Origin: Streptomyces fungicidicus
GTDB taxonomy: Bacteria; Actinomycetota; Actinomycetes; Streptomycetales; Streptomycetaceae
Assembly (NCBI RefSeq): GCF_003665435.1
Contig: NZ_CP023407.1
Location: forward strand, 5,009,501-5,073,500
Length of the DNA: 64,000 nucleotides
Reading direction: 5' to 3'
Shown here in pieces: positions 41,196 to 52,266 of this stretch. The translations under genes and the position numbers were made by a program. Below the pieces are notes generated by a model. That model saw only the letters and a program-made list of their open reading frames with translations. It did not search any database and was not told where the DNA came from. Positions within the stretch are counted from its first letter, which is position 1; each line of letters begins with the position of its first letter.

Positions 41196-43403
41196 ATGTC
41201 CCACGACGGCGTCGGCCCGCGCGCGGCTCTGCGCTCGGTCGCCCTCCTCACCGCGGGCCTCCTCGCGGTGCCCGCGCTGGCCGGCTGCGGTTCCGGCGAC
41301 GACCCCGCGGGCGAGCCGCTCGCCGGGGCGGACATCGCGCACGCCGACCGGGCGAGGATCGCCGAGGGGGGCACCCTGCGCTGGGCGGTGGACACCGTCC
41401 CGGACACCCTGAACACCTTCCAGTCGGACGCCGACGCCACCACCACCCGGATCGCCCAGGCGGTCCTGCCGTCGATGTTCCGGATGGACACCCGGGGCCG
41501 CCCGGTGCGCAACCCCGACTACCTGGAGTCCGCCGAGGTCGTCGACACCGAGCCGAAACAGGTCGTCCTCTACAAGCTCAACCAGCAGGCCGTCTGGAGC
41601 GACGGCCGCGAGATCGGCGCCGCCGACTTCGCCGCCCAGTGGCGCGCCCTGTCCGGGAAGGACACCGCCTACTGGACCGCCCGCAACGCCGGCTACGACC
41701 GCATCGGGAAGATCGAGCGGGGCAGCAGCGACCTCGAGGTCAAGGTCACCTTCAGCCGCCCCTACGCCGACTGGAAGTCCCTGTTCACCCCGCTGTACCC
41801 CAAGGAGGTCATGGGCACCCCGGACGCCTTCAACGACGGGGCGCGCAAGAAGCTCAAGGTCACCGCGGGACCCTTCACGCTGAAGAAGGTCGACACCGGG
41901 GAGGAGGAGGTCACCCTCACCCGCAGCGCACGCTGGTGGGGCGCCCCGGCGAAGCTCTCGAAGATCGTGCTGCGCGCGGTGCCCCGGGACAAACGGATCT
42001 CCGCGCTCAGCGCCGGCACCCTGGACCTGGCCGAGATCGACCCGGCCGCCGCGCGCCGGGTCACCGCCGCGGCGCTCCCGCGGGGCGAGAGCAGCCCGCT
42101 CGCGGGCCCCGGCGCGGACCGGTCCGCCGCGGACGCGCTGCGCTCCTGGGCGGTCGCCAACGGCTCCGACGAGGAGGCCGCCGACGAGGAGTCGTCCGCC
42201 CGCAGGAAGCTGGCGAAGAAGGCCGCCAAGTACGCCCGGCAGCAGAAGGCCCTCGGCGGCTTCGAGGTGCGCAGGTCGTTCGAGCCGGCCTTCACCCAGC
42301 TGGCCCTCAACGGGGCCGACGGCCCCCTCGCCGACGAGCGGGTCCGCCGCGCCGTGGCCCGCGCCCTGGACCGGCGGGCCATCGCGGAGGCGGTGCTGAA
42401 GCCGCTGGGGCTGCCCGCCGAGTCCGTGGGCAGCCACCTCGCGCTGTCCGGCCAGGCCGGCTACGGCGACAGCAGCGGCGCCCTCGGCGAACAGGACGCC
42501 AAGGAGGCGCAGGCGCTGCTCGCGGACGCGGGCTGGGTGCCGGGCGGGCCGGTCAGGAAGGAGAAGAAGGACGACGGCGAGAAGGCGGCGGGCTCGGAGG
42601 GGGAGAAGGGCGGGGACTCCGGCGACGGGGACGAGTCCGAGGGCGGCGACGACGGCACGTACATCGTCGGCGAGGACGACGACGCCAACGACGACGGCAA
42701 GGCCCCGCGGGACTCCGGCACCGGCACCGGGCACCTGAGGCAGGGCGGCGCCCCCGGCGCCTACGCGCCCCGGGGCACCGCCGCCCCGGCCCGGGCCGCG
42801 AGCGCCCCCGTCGCCAAGGACGGCAAGGCGCTCACCCTCCGCTTCGTGCTGCCCTCGGGACCGGGCTCGGACACGCTGCGCACCGTGGCCGGCCGCATCT
42901 CGGCGATGCTGGAGCGGATCGGCATCCGCACGGACGTCACCAAGGTCGACGACGCGAGCTACTTCAAGGACCACATCGCCTCCGGGAAGTACGACCTCGC
43001 CCTGTACTCCTGGCCCGCGACCGCCTACCCCGCCACCGACGCCCGCCCCGTCTACGCCAAGCCGGTCGCGGCCGCCGACGGCTCCCTGAACGTGGAGCAG
43101 AACTACACCCGCGTCGGCACCGACCAGGTGGACCAGCTCTTCGACCAGGCCGTCACCACGCTGGACGACTCCGAGCGGGGCGCCCTGATCCGCAAGGCCG
43201 ACTCCCGCATCTGGGCGGCGGCCGGCTCCATCCCCCTCTACCAGCGCCCCCAGCTCACCGCCGCCCGCAAGAACCTGGCCAACGCCGGGGCCTTCGGCTT
43301 CCGCACCCCGGTGTACGAGGACATGGGCTTCCTGAAGAAGTCCGCGCAGGGCCCGACGGGCACCCCGGGCGCGAAGAGCGCCGGCGCGTCGGCCGGGGAC
43401 TGA
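41196..43403 (+). CDS. peptide-binding lipoprotein (SBP family 5) with charged insertions
   Basis: 735 residues. Lipoprotein signal with lipobox LAGC (C31), then an OppA/MppA-type fold: GGTLRWAVDTVPDTLNTFQ, AVWSDGREIGAADFAAQW, ALNGADGPLADERVRRAVARALDR. Two low-complexity insertions stand out: a Lys/Ala-rich helix near 325-355 and an Asp/Glu/Gly/Lys-rich segment near 455-510 containing TYIVGEDDDANDDG. They likely form flexible surface loops. GGAGGT precedes ATG 41196. No permease genes follow, so it is an orphan binding protein that may feed the permeases 5-16 kb away, or act as a receptor. Confidence 0.88.
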   Translation: MSHDGVGPRAALRSVALLTAGLLAVPALAGCGSGDDPAGEPLAGADIAHADRARIAEGGTLRWAVDTVPDTLNTFQSDADATTTRIAQAVLPSMFRMDTRGRPVRNPDYLESAEVVDTEPKQVVLYKLNQQAVWSDGREIGAADFAAQWRALSGKDTAYWTARNAGYDRIGKIERGSSDLEVKVTFSRPYADWKSLFTPLYPKEVMGTPDAFNDGARKKLKVTAGPFTLKKVDTGEEEVTLTRSARWWGAPAKLSKIVLRAVPRDKRISALSAGTLDLAEIDPAAARRVTAAALPRGESSPLAGPGADRSAADALRSWAVANGSDEEAADEESSARRKLAKKAAKYARQQKALGGFEVRRSFEPAFTQLALNGADGPLADERVRRAVARALDRRAIAEAVLKPLGLPAESVGSHLALSGQAGYGDSSGALGEQDAKEAQALLADAGWVPGGPVRKEKKDDGEKAAGSEGEKGGDSGDGDESEGGDDGTYIVGEDDDANDDGKAPRDSGTGTGHLRQGGAPGAYAPRGTAAPARAASAPVAKDGKALTLRFVLPSGPGSDTLRTVAGRISAMLERIGIRTDVTKVDDASYFKDHIASGKYDLALYSWPATAYPATDARPVYAKPVAAADGSLNVEQNYTRVGTDQVDQLFDQAVTTLDDSERGALIRKADSRIWAAAGSIPLYQRPQLTAARKNLANAGAFGFRTPVYEDMGFLKKSAQGPTGTPGAKSAGASAGD

Positions 43404-43426
43404 CGCGCCCGGCGGGAACGGCGCAA

Positions 43427-43469
43427 TACGAGAGCGGCACACCCCCGCCGGGGGTGTGCCGCTCTCGTA
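43427..43469. terminator. bidirectional terminator, 21-bp perfect palindrome arms
   Basis: Arms 43427-43447 and 43449-43469 are exact complements. It lies between the convergent binding-protein and typA genes. Confidence 0.92.
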
Positions 43470-43479
43470 CGCGTGTGCG

Positions 43480-45396
<1,917 letters not shown>

Positions 45397-45838
45397 GAAA
45401 GGCGTATCTCCCGGAGTGCTGAGGAATGCCCCGCACGAGCGTCTGTGGTGTGCGGGCCCTGCCGGGCTGAACATGCCTCGGCCTCACCCCATGGTACGGG
45501 GCCGCCGCGAGGACCGCCGTCGCGAGCTCACCGGCACCAGGAGGCTCCCGAAACCCGCGAAGATCTGTTCGGATATCGGTGTGCTCGCGAACACGTTTCG
45601 GACATGTAAAGGAAAAGCTGTCCATAAATGTCCGGATTGCCGTTTTGTGTGGCGAGGTGTCAAGCGCGACCAGGTGTCAATCTTTGCAATTTTCGCTCAA
45701 AATATGAACGGTAGGGAGATCCCTATGCCTTCCGCCCTTGACGCGCGTTGACTGTCTTGGCGAAAGTTCCCCCAAACCACAGAACCTGCCGGTATCTGTG
45801 CTGCGCTCAACTCTCCAACCCCCCGGGGGACGAACACG
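45397..45838. other. divergent promoter region of typA and bldKA
   Basis: 442 bases without a sure gene. The centre (45560-45760) is unusually AT-rich for this genome. Seen: dyad GTGCTCGCGAACAC (45581-45594, one mismatched pair), CGGACAT (45599-45605) facing ATGTCCG (45628-45634), and a tiny frame ATG 45725 to TGA 45751 (MPSALDAR) behind GGGAG. It is the obvious control region of the bldK operon. Confidence 0.7.
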
Positions 45839-46885
45839 ATGACCAGTCCAATCAAGGCCGAGGACTCCGGGTCCGCGGCTGTCTTGGACCCTGAGCTCGC
45901 GCCGGCCGCTGAAAACACGGCCGCCAAGGGCGTCAAGCAGCCCGAGGGTCGTTCCCCCGGCCAGTTGATGTGGCAGCGCTTCAAGCGCGACCGTACCGGA
46001 GTCATCTCCGCGTGCGTGGTGATTTTCTTCTTCGCTGTCTCCGCGCTCGCGCCGCTCATCGCGAAGGTGTACGGCAAGAACCCGTACACGCTGTACGCCC
46101 AGGAGCCGGACTTCCCGTTCCTCCTGGACGACTTCGCCATGCCCACCGGTTCCTTCGGCGGCATGTCGGGCGACTTCTGGTTCGGTGTCGAGCCCAAGCT
46201 CGGCCGTGACGTCTTCACCATGCTGCTGTACGGCATCCGTACCTCGCTGTACATGGCTGTGGTCGTCACGACACTCTGTGTGCTTACCGGTGTGATCATC
46301 GGTATGGTTATGGGCTACTTCGGCGGTCGGGTCGACTACTGGCTGGGCCGGGTCACGGACTTCTTCCTGGCCTTCCCGCAGCAGCTGTTCTTCATCGCCT
46401 TCATGCCCGTCGTCACCGCGATGTTCGTCTCCCCGCAGGACGAGACCCCCACCTACCTGCGGGCCGTGGCGATCACCCTGGTGATGTGGTTCCTCGGCTG
46501 GATGGGCCTCGCCCGCCTGGTGCGCAGCTCCGTGCTGTCACTGGCGGAGCGGGAGTTCGTCGAGGCGGCCAAGGTGTCCGGAGCCTCTCCGTGGCGCATC
46601 GTGCGCAAGGAGATCCTCCCGAACATCGTCACACCGATCCTGGTGCAGGCCACCTACATCCTGCCGAGCACCATCCTCTCCATCGCCTTCCTCTCGTTCA
46701 TCGGTGTCGGCTTCGTCGAGCCGACCCCGGACTGGGGCCGGATGTTCGCCATCGGCGCCGACGTGTACGAGCAGGATCCGATGTTCATGTTCTTCCCCGG
46801 CGTCGCACTGGTGGTCTTCGTGCTCGCCTTCAACCTTCTCGGAGACTCCGTCCGGGACGCATTCGACCCCAAGACCGGACGGTAA
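45839..46885 (+). CDS. bldKA: BldK oligopeptide permease, OppC-type membrane subunit
   Basis: 348 residues. Hydrophilic N-terminus, then about six membrane helices (GVISACVVIFFFAVSALAP first) and the EAA loop with EAAKVSGASPWRIVRKEILP that contacts the ATPases. Imports oligopeptides; in S. coelicolor the bldK locus is needed for aerial mycelium on rich medium, and the gene order permease, binding protein, permease, ATPase, ATPase is the same here. First gene of the operon. Symbol assigned by order and type, with good but not absolute confidence. Confidence 0.9.
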   Translation: MTSPIKAEDSGSAAVLDPELAPAAENTAAKGVKQPEGRSPGQLMWQRFKRDRTGVISACVVIFFFAVSALAPLIAKVYGKNPYTLYAQEPDFPFLLDDFAMPTGSFGGMSGDFWFGVEPKLGRDVFTMLLYGIRTSLYMAVVVTTLCVLTGVIIGMVMGYFGGRVDYWLGRVTDFFLAFPQQLFFIAFMPVVTAMFVSPQDETPTYLRAVAITLVMWFLGWMGLARLVRSSVLSLAEREFVEAAKVSGASPWRIVRKEILPNIVTPILVQATYILPSTILSIAFLSFIGVGFVEPTPDWGRMFAIGADVYEQDPMFMFFPGVALVVFVLAFNLLGDSVRDAFDPKTGR

Positions 46886-46985
46886 TCGTCCATTGGTGGT
46901 GGGGGAGCTGCCGCCCCCGTGCCGGGCGACCGGACCGCTAGGCAGCACTCGTGGACAACTAATGACAGGTAGGTGCATCGGCATC

Positions 46986-48788
46986 ATGAAGCCCACCAGA
47001 ACGCGTACCGCGCGTGCCATCGCCGTCGCCATCGTGGCCGGCTCGCTGGCGCTGACCGGCTGCTCCAGCGACAACGGCGGCGGCAGCAAGGGCAAGGACG
47101 ACTCGAAGAACCAGAAGGACGCCGCCGAGCAGCAGGACCCTGTCGCCTACGGGGACGCCGCCGCCTCCAACGGCCCGGCGGAAGAGGTCGCCGGCGCCAA
47201 GTCCGGTGGCTTCATCAACGTCTACATGCAGTCGGACCTGAGCCACCAGGACCCGGGGCAGATCTACGTCAGCGACGCCGGCCAGTTCGCCAACCTGATC
47301 CACCGCGGGCTGACGAACTACCAGGAGGACGACGAGGGCAACCTGACCGTCGTCGGTGACATCGCCACCGACTCCGGCCAGTCCTCCGACGGCGGCAAGA
47401 CCTGGACGTACAAGCTCAAGGACAACATCAAGGACGAGGACGGCAACGCCATCACCTCGGCCGACATCCGTCACACCATCGAGCGCCAGTACTCGAAGGT
47501 CATTTTCGACGGCCCGACCTACATCCAGACCTGGCTCTCGGGCGCCGACTACCGCAAGGCGCTGCCGGACGGCCCGTACAAGGGCAAGCACCTGCCGGAC
47601 TCCGTGCTGGAGACCCCGGACGACAAGACGGTCGTCTTCCACTTCGACCAGCCGCGCCCGGACCTCCCGCAGGCCCTCGCCATGGCCGGCTACGCCATCG
47701 TGCCCGAGAAGGCGGACACGAAGGAGAAGTACGACGACGCCCCGAAGTCGCTCGGCCCCTACAAGATCGCCGAGTACAAGCCGGGCAAGTCCATGAAGCT
47801 GGTCAAGAACGACCAGTGGGACGCCAAGACGGACTCGGTGCGCCACCAGTACGTCGACGGCTACAACTTCTCCTCGACCATCGACCAGGCCAGCCAGACC
47901 AAGCGTCTGATCGCCGACCAGGGCGAGGCCAAGAACGCCATCCAGTTCACCGACTCGGTGGACCCGGCGCAGATGTCCACGGTCATCGGTGACGCCAACG
48001 CCAAGAAGCGCACGATCCAGGGTTACCAGCCCTACGTGTGGCAGCTGACCTTCAACCTGGACCGGGTGAAGGACAAGAAGATCCGCGACGCCATCACCTA
48101 CGCCATCCCGAACCAGTCCATGGTTCAGGCGGACGGTGGCCGTTACGGCGGTGAGGTCGCCGGCGGTCTGCTCGCCCCGACCCTGCCGAACTTCGACCCC
48201 GAGTACGACCCGTTCGGCAAGCTGAAGAAGCCCAACGGTGACATCGAGAAGGCCAAGCAGCTGCTGAAGGAGGCGGGTGTCAAGGAGGGCACGAAGCTCA
48301 CCTACGCCTACTCCAACACCCCGCGCGGCCAGGCCCAGCAGGTCATCATCAAGGACGCCCTGGCCAAGATCGGCCTCGACGTCCAGGCCAAGGAGATCGA
48401 CCGGGCCAGCTTCTACGAGCAGGTCGGCAAGCTGGACAACCCGTACGACATCTACATGACCGGCTGGGGCCAGGACTGGTCGTCGCCGTCCACGGTCATC
48501 ACCCCCGTCTACGACGGCACGCAGGTCCAGGACGGTGCGTCGAACTACTCGCACATCGACGACAAGCAGGTCAACGAGCTGATCGAGAAGGCTCTGACGC
48601 AGCAGCCCGAGGAGGCCGCCAAGACCTGGGAGCAGGCTCACCACCGCATCGTGGAGGAGATCAACCCGGCTGCCCCGGTCTACTTCTCGAAGCAGATCCA
48701 GCTCTACGGCTCGAACATCGGTGGCGCCAAGTACAGCAACGAGTCGAGCTACATCGACATCAACGACCTGTACCTGAAGAAGCCGTAA
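46986..48788 (+). CDS. bldKB: BldK oligopeptide-binding lipoprotein
   Basis: 600 residues. Lipobox LALTGC followed by a Ser/Gly/Lys/Asp linker, then an SBP family 5 domain: GGFINVYMQSDLSHQDPG, LKDNIKDEDGNAITSADIRH, ITYAIPNQSMVQADG, and DIYMTGWGQDWSSP. ATG 46986, AGGTAGGTG about ten bases upstream; the longer frame overlaps bldKA. It binds the extracellular peptide. A perfect stem-loop follows the stop before bldKC, which could lower downstream expression so that more binding protein than permease is made. Confidence 0.92.
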   Translation: MKPTRTRTARAIAVAIVAGSLALTGCSSDNGGGSKGKDDSKNQKDAAEQQDPVAYGDAAASNGPAEEVAGAKSGGFINVYMQSDLSHQDPGQIYVSDAGQFANLIHRGLTNYQEDDEGNLTVVGDIATDSGQSSDGGKTWTYKLKDNIKDEDGNAITSADIRHTIERQYSKVIFDGPTYIQTWLSGADYRKALPDGPYKGKHLPDSVLETPDDKTVVFHFDQPRPDLPQALAMAGYAIVPEKADTKEKYDDAPKSLGPYKIAEYKPGKSMKLVKNDQWDAKTDSVRHQYVDGYNFSSTIDQASQTKRLIADQGEAKNAIQFTDSVDPAQMSTVIGDANAKKRTIQGYQPYVWQLTFNLDRVKDKKIRDAITYAIPNQSMVQADGGRYGGEVAGGLLAPTLPNFDPEYDPFGKLKKPNGDIEKAKQLLKEAGVKEGTKLTYAYSNTPRGQAQQVIIKDALAKIGLDVQAKEIDRASFYEQVGKLDNPYDIYMTGWGQDWSSPSTVITPVYDGTQVQDGASNYSHIDDKQVNELIEKALTQQPEEAAKTWEQAHHRIVEEINPAAPVYFSKQIQLYGSNIGGAKYSNESSYIDINDLYLKKP

Positions 48789-48805
48789 CCCGTCAGCTCG
48801 GCTGA

Positions 48806-48843
48806 CCGCGGGGGTGTGCGCCAGGCGGAGCACACCCCCGCGG
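48806..48843 (+). terminator. intercistronic stem-loop between bldKB and bldKC
   Basis: CCGCGGGGGTGTGC (48806-48819) pairs exactly with 48830-48843, loop GCCAGGCGGA, no T-run. Located inside the operon, so it probably acts as a partial terminator or as a 3' stabiliser of the bldKB message. Confidence 0.75.
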
Positions 48844-48892
48844 ACGGTACCCCCTCCCTGCCGCCGCGTTTCGAAGAGAGCATCCACCCGCC

Positions 48893-49870
48893 ATGCTTCA
48901 GTTCCTCATCCGCAGGCTGATCGGCGCCGTCGTCATCATGTTCCTGATCGGCGCCTTCACGTTCTTCCTGTTCTATACGATCCCTCAGGACTTCGCTGCG
49001 CTGTCCTGCGGCAAGAACTGCTCGCCCGAGAACCTCGCCGTGATCCGCGAGAACCTCGGCCTGGACAAGCCCATCACCACCCAGTTCTGGGAGTTCATGA
49101 CGGGCATCGTCGCGGGGCGGGACTTCGCGACGGGACACTGCTCCGCGCCCTGCCTGGGGCAGTCCTTCGACACCGGTCAGTTCGTCTGGGACTCGATCAT
49201 CGACCGCTTCCCGCTGACGCTCTCGCTGACCGTCGGCGGCCTGGTGATCTTCCTGATCGTGGGTCTCGGCTCCGGTCTGATGGCCGCCTGGAAGCGCGGC
49301 ACGTTCACCGACAAGCTGGTCTCCGGCGCCTCGATCGTGCTCAGCTCGTTCCAGATCTACTTCCTCGGCCCGATCGTCCTCGGCATCTTCGTCTACCAGA
49401 CCGGCTGGGCGGACAACCCGAAGTACGTCTCGCCCTTCGACAACCCGGCCGGCTGGATCGCGGGAATGATCATCCCGTGGGCCGTCATGGCCACCATCTT
49501 CACCGCGCAGTACACCCGTATGTCCCGCTCGACCATGATCGAGCAGCTGCAGGAGGAGCACGTCCGCACCGCTCGCGCCAAGGGCATGAAGCAGCGGTAC
49601 GTCTTCTTCCGCTACGCCTGGCGCGGTTCGCTCATCCCGATCGTCACGATCCTCGGCATCGACCTCAGCGCACTGCTCTCCGGAGCGGTGGTCACCGAGT
49701 TCACGTTCGACCTGGCCGGAATCGGCCGTCTCGCGGTGGACTCCTCGCTGACGAAGGACCTGCCGGTGACGATGGGCGTCATGCTGTTCGGGGCGTTCTT
49801 CATCCTGCTCCTGAACATCCTCGTGGACCTCGTCTACGCGTACATCGACCCGCGCGTGCGGCTCAGCTAG
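48893..49870 (+). CDS. bldKC: BldK permease, OppB-type membrane subunit
   Basis: 325 residues, six membrane helices. The N-terminal signature of OppB proteins (MLQFLIRRLIGAVVIMFLIG), the periplasmic loop with a pair of cysteines (SCGKNC and GHCSAPC) and the EAA loop EEHVRTARAKGMKQRYVFFR are present. Pairs with BldKA to form the translocation channel. Ten bases separate its stop from bldKD; GAAGAG lies upstream of its ATG. The four extra cysteines in the extracytoplasmic loop could form disulfides. Confidence 0.92.
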   Translation: MLQFLIRRLIGAVVIMFLIGAFTFFLFYTIPQDFAALSCGKNCSPENLAVIRENLGLDKPITTQFWEFMTGIVAGRDFATGHCSAPCLGQSFDTGQFVWDSIIDRFPLTLSLTVGGLVIFLIVGLGSGLMAAWKRGTFTDKLVSGASIVLSSFQIYFLGPIVLGIFVYQTGWADNPKYVSPFDNPAGWIAGMIIPWAVMATIFTAQYTRMSRSTMIEQLQEEHVRTARAKGMKQRYVFFRYAWRGSLIPIVTILGIDLSALLSGAVVTEFTFDLAGIGRLAVDSSLTKDLPVTMGVMLFGAFFILLLNILVDLVYAYIDPRVRLS

Positions 49871-49880
49871 GAGAAACACC

Positions 49881-50942
49881 GTGACCACACTGACCAAGAC
49901 CGAAGGCGAGAAGGCCCCGACCGGGCCGGATTCCTTCCTCTCGGTCCGCGACCTGCGGGTGCGGTTCTCCACCGAGGACGGCATCGTCAAGGCGGTCGAC
50001 GGGCTGTCCTTCGACGTCGAACGCGGCAAGACCCTGGGCATCGTCGGTGAGTCGGGCTCCGGCAAGTCCGTCACCAACCTGACCGTGCTCGGGCTGCACA
50101 ACCCCAAGAGCTCCACCGTCGAGGGCGAGATCCTCCTCGAGGGGCAGGACCTCGTCACCGCCTCCGAGAAGGAGATGGAGAAGCTCCGCGGCAACAAGGT
50201 CGCGATGATCTTCCAGGACCCGCTGACGGCGCTCTCGCCGTACTACACGGTGGGCCGGCAGATCGCCGAGCCGTACATGAAGCACACCGGCGCCTCCAAG
50301 AAGGAGGCCCGGCAGCGGGCGATCGAGATGCTGACCAAGGTCGGCATCCCGCAGCCCAAGACGCGCGTGGACGACTACCCGCACCAGTTCTCCGGCGGCA
50401 TGCGCCAGCGCGCCATGATCGCCATGGCGCTGGTCTGCGACCCCGACCTGCTGATCGCCGACGAGCCGACCACCGCCCTGGACGTGACCGTCCAGGCGCA
50501 GATCCTCGACCTGCTCAAGGACCTCCAGCAGGAGTTCGGCTCCGCGATCATCTTCATCACCCACGACCTCGGCGTCATCTCCGACATGGCCGACGACCTG
50601 CTGGTGATGTACTCGGGGCGGGCCGTGGAGCGCGGCACCGTCCGCGAGGTGCTGCGCCGGCCTCAGCACCCCTACACCTGGGGCCTGCTGAGCTCGATGC
50701 CGCGTCTCGGGGGCGACACCTCCCAGGCGCTGAACCCGATCCCCGGGTCCCCGCCCAGCCTGCTGAACCCGCCCTCCGGCTGCCCCTTCCACCCGCGCTG
50801 CGCCTTCACCGGCGAGGTGCAGGGGGACAGGTGCAGCACCGAGCGCCCGGCGCTCGGCGAGGGCCGCGCCGCCGCCTGCCACCTGACGGCGGAGCAGCAG
50901 CAGTCCATATTCATCGACACGATCCAGCCCCGGCTGCGCTAG
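49881..50942 (+). CDS. bldKD: BldK ATPase, OppD-type
   Basis: 353 residues. Walker A GESGSGKS, signature FSGGMRQRAMIAMAL, Walker B DLLIADEPTTALD, H-loop ITHDLGV, and the C-terminal oligopeptide-transporter extension PGSPPSLLNPPSGCPFHPRC with its cysteine set. Hydrolyses ATP for peptide import. GTG 49881 with AGGAG upstream. Tightly spaced before bldKE (15 bases). Confidence 0.94.
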   Translation: MTTLTKTEGEKAPTGPDSFLSVRDLRVRFSTEDGIVKAVDGLSFDVERGKTLGIVGESGSGKSVTNLTVLGLHNPKSSTVEGEILLEGQDLVTASEKEMEKLRGNKVAMIFQDPLTALSPYYTVGRQIAEPYMKHTGASKKEARQRAIEMLTKVGIPQPKTRVDDYPHQFSGGMRQRAMIAMALVCDPDLLIADEPTTALDVTVQAQILDLLKDLQQEFGSAIIFITHDLGVISDMADDLLVMYSGRAVERGTVREVLRRPQHPYTWGLLSSMPRLGGDTSQALNPIPGSPPSLLNPPSGCPFHPRCAFTGEVQGDRCSTERPALGEGRAAACHLTAEQQQSIFIDTIQPRLR

Positions 50943-50957
50943 GGAGAGATCCGAGAC

Positions 50958-52076
50958 ATGAGCGACAACCTCACCCTCCCCGCACAGCAGAGCTCCACCG
51001 GGGCGTCCACCGAGACGCTGCTGAAGGTGGAGGGACTGACCAAACACTTCCCGATCTACGGCGGCTTCCCGATCAAGCGGAAGGTCGGCGCCGTCCAGGC
51101 CGTCGACAACGTCGACCTGACCGTCGGCGTCGGCGAGAGCGTCGGCCTGGTGGGTGAGTCGGGCTGCGGCAAGTCGACCACGGGCCGGCTCATCACCCGG
51201 CTCCTGGAGCCGACCGGCGGAAAGATCGAGTACGCGGGCCAGGACATCACGCACGCCAAGCGCAGGCAGCTGGCGCCCGTGCGGTCCGAGATCCAGATGA
51301 TCTTCCAGGACCCGTACTCCTCGCTGAACCCGCGGCAGACCGTCGGCACGATCATCAAGTCGCCGATGGAGGTCAACGGGATCGACCCGGCGGGCGGCCG
51401 GGAGAAGAGGGTCCGCGAGCTGCTCGAGCTCGTCGGCCTCAACCCCGAGCACTACAACCGCTTCCCGCACGAGTTCTCCGGCGGTCAGCGCCAGCGCATC
51501 GGCGTCGCCCGCGCGCTCGCGCTCAACCCGAAGCTGATCGTGGCGGACGAGCCGGTCTCGGCGCTGGACGTGTCGATCCAGGCGCAGGTCGTCAACCTGC
51601 TCCAGAAGGTCCAGGACGAGCTGGGGATCGCCTTCCTCTTCATCGCCCACGACCTCGCGGTGGTCCGGCACTTCTCGCAGCGCGTGGCCGTGATGTACCT
51701 CGGCAAGGTGGTCGAGGTCGGCGACCGGGACTCCATCTACAACCGGCCCCGGCACCCGTACACCCACGCCCTGCTCTCGGCCGTGCCCGAGGTCGCCATG
51801 GACGACGAGACGGAGGACCGCGAGCGCATCCGGCTCGCCGGTGACGTGCCCTCGCCGATCATGCCGCCGTCCGGCTGCCGCTTCCGCACCCGGTGCTGGA
51901 AGGCGCAGGACAAGTGCGCCACGGAGGAGCCGCCGCTGGTGCAGATCTCCGGCAACCGCGACGGTCACCTGACGGCCTGCCACTTCCCCGAGGACCCCAC
52001 CACGGAGGCCCGTGACGAGGACGTCGTCCTCGACCCGGCGCTGAAGGCCCTGGAGGACTCGGTCGAGAAGGACTGA
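50958..52076 (+). CDS. bldKE: BldK ATPase, OppF-type
   Basis: 372 residues. Walker A GESGCGKS, signature FSGGQRQRIGVARAL, Walker B KLIVADEPVSALD, H-loop IAHDLAV, then the Opp C-terminal extension GDVPSPIMPPSGCRFRTRC and CATEEPP. The GCGKS form and the QRIG signature are typical of OppF versus OppD. Ends the operon; a strong hairpin follows 18 bases later. AGGGAGAG lies before ATG 50958. Confidence 0.94.
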   Translation: MSDNLTLPAQQSSTGASTETLLKVEGLTKHFPIYGGFPIKRKVGAVQAVDNVDLTVGVGESVGLVGESGCGKSTTGRLITRLLEPTGGKIEYAGQDITHAKRRQLAPVRSEIQMIFQDPYSSLNPRQTVGTIIKSPMEVNGIDPAGGREKRVRELLELVGLNPEHYNRFPHEFSGGQRQRIGVARALALNPKLIVADEPVSALDVSIQAQVVNLLQKVQDELGIAFLFIAHDLAVVRHFSQRVAVMYLGKVVEVGDRDSIYNRPRHPYTHALLSAVPEVAMDDETEDRERIRLAGDVPSPIMPPSGCRFRTRCWKAQDKCATEEPPLVQISGNRDGHLTACHFPEDPTTEARDEDVVLDPALKALEDSVEKD

Positions 52077-52094
52077 CGCCCCGTCGTACGCACG

Positions 52095-52137
52095 AACGGC
52101 TGCCGCCCGCCTCCCCGAGAGGCGGGCGGCAGCCGTT
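52095..52137 (+). terminator. terminator of bldK operon
   Basis: AACGGCTGCCGCCCGCCT (52095-52112) pairs exactly with 52120-52137, loop CCCCGAG, followed by TTTGCCCG. Confidence 0.9.
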
Positions 52138-52266
52138 TGCCCGTACGGGCGTCTCATACGTGCATACGGCTGGAGTCACCCCCGTACAGGTGCCGTACAT
52201 GTGCGTGACGCACCCTTTGCCCCGATATTGGCGTAAAGGATCAGCGCACGTACGAGGAGGCACCCG

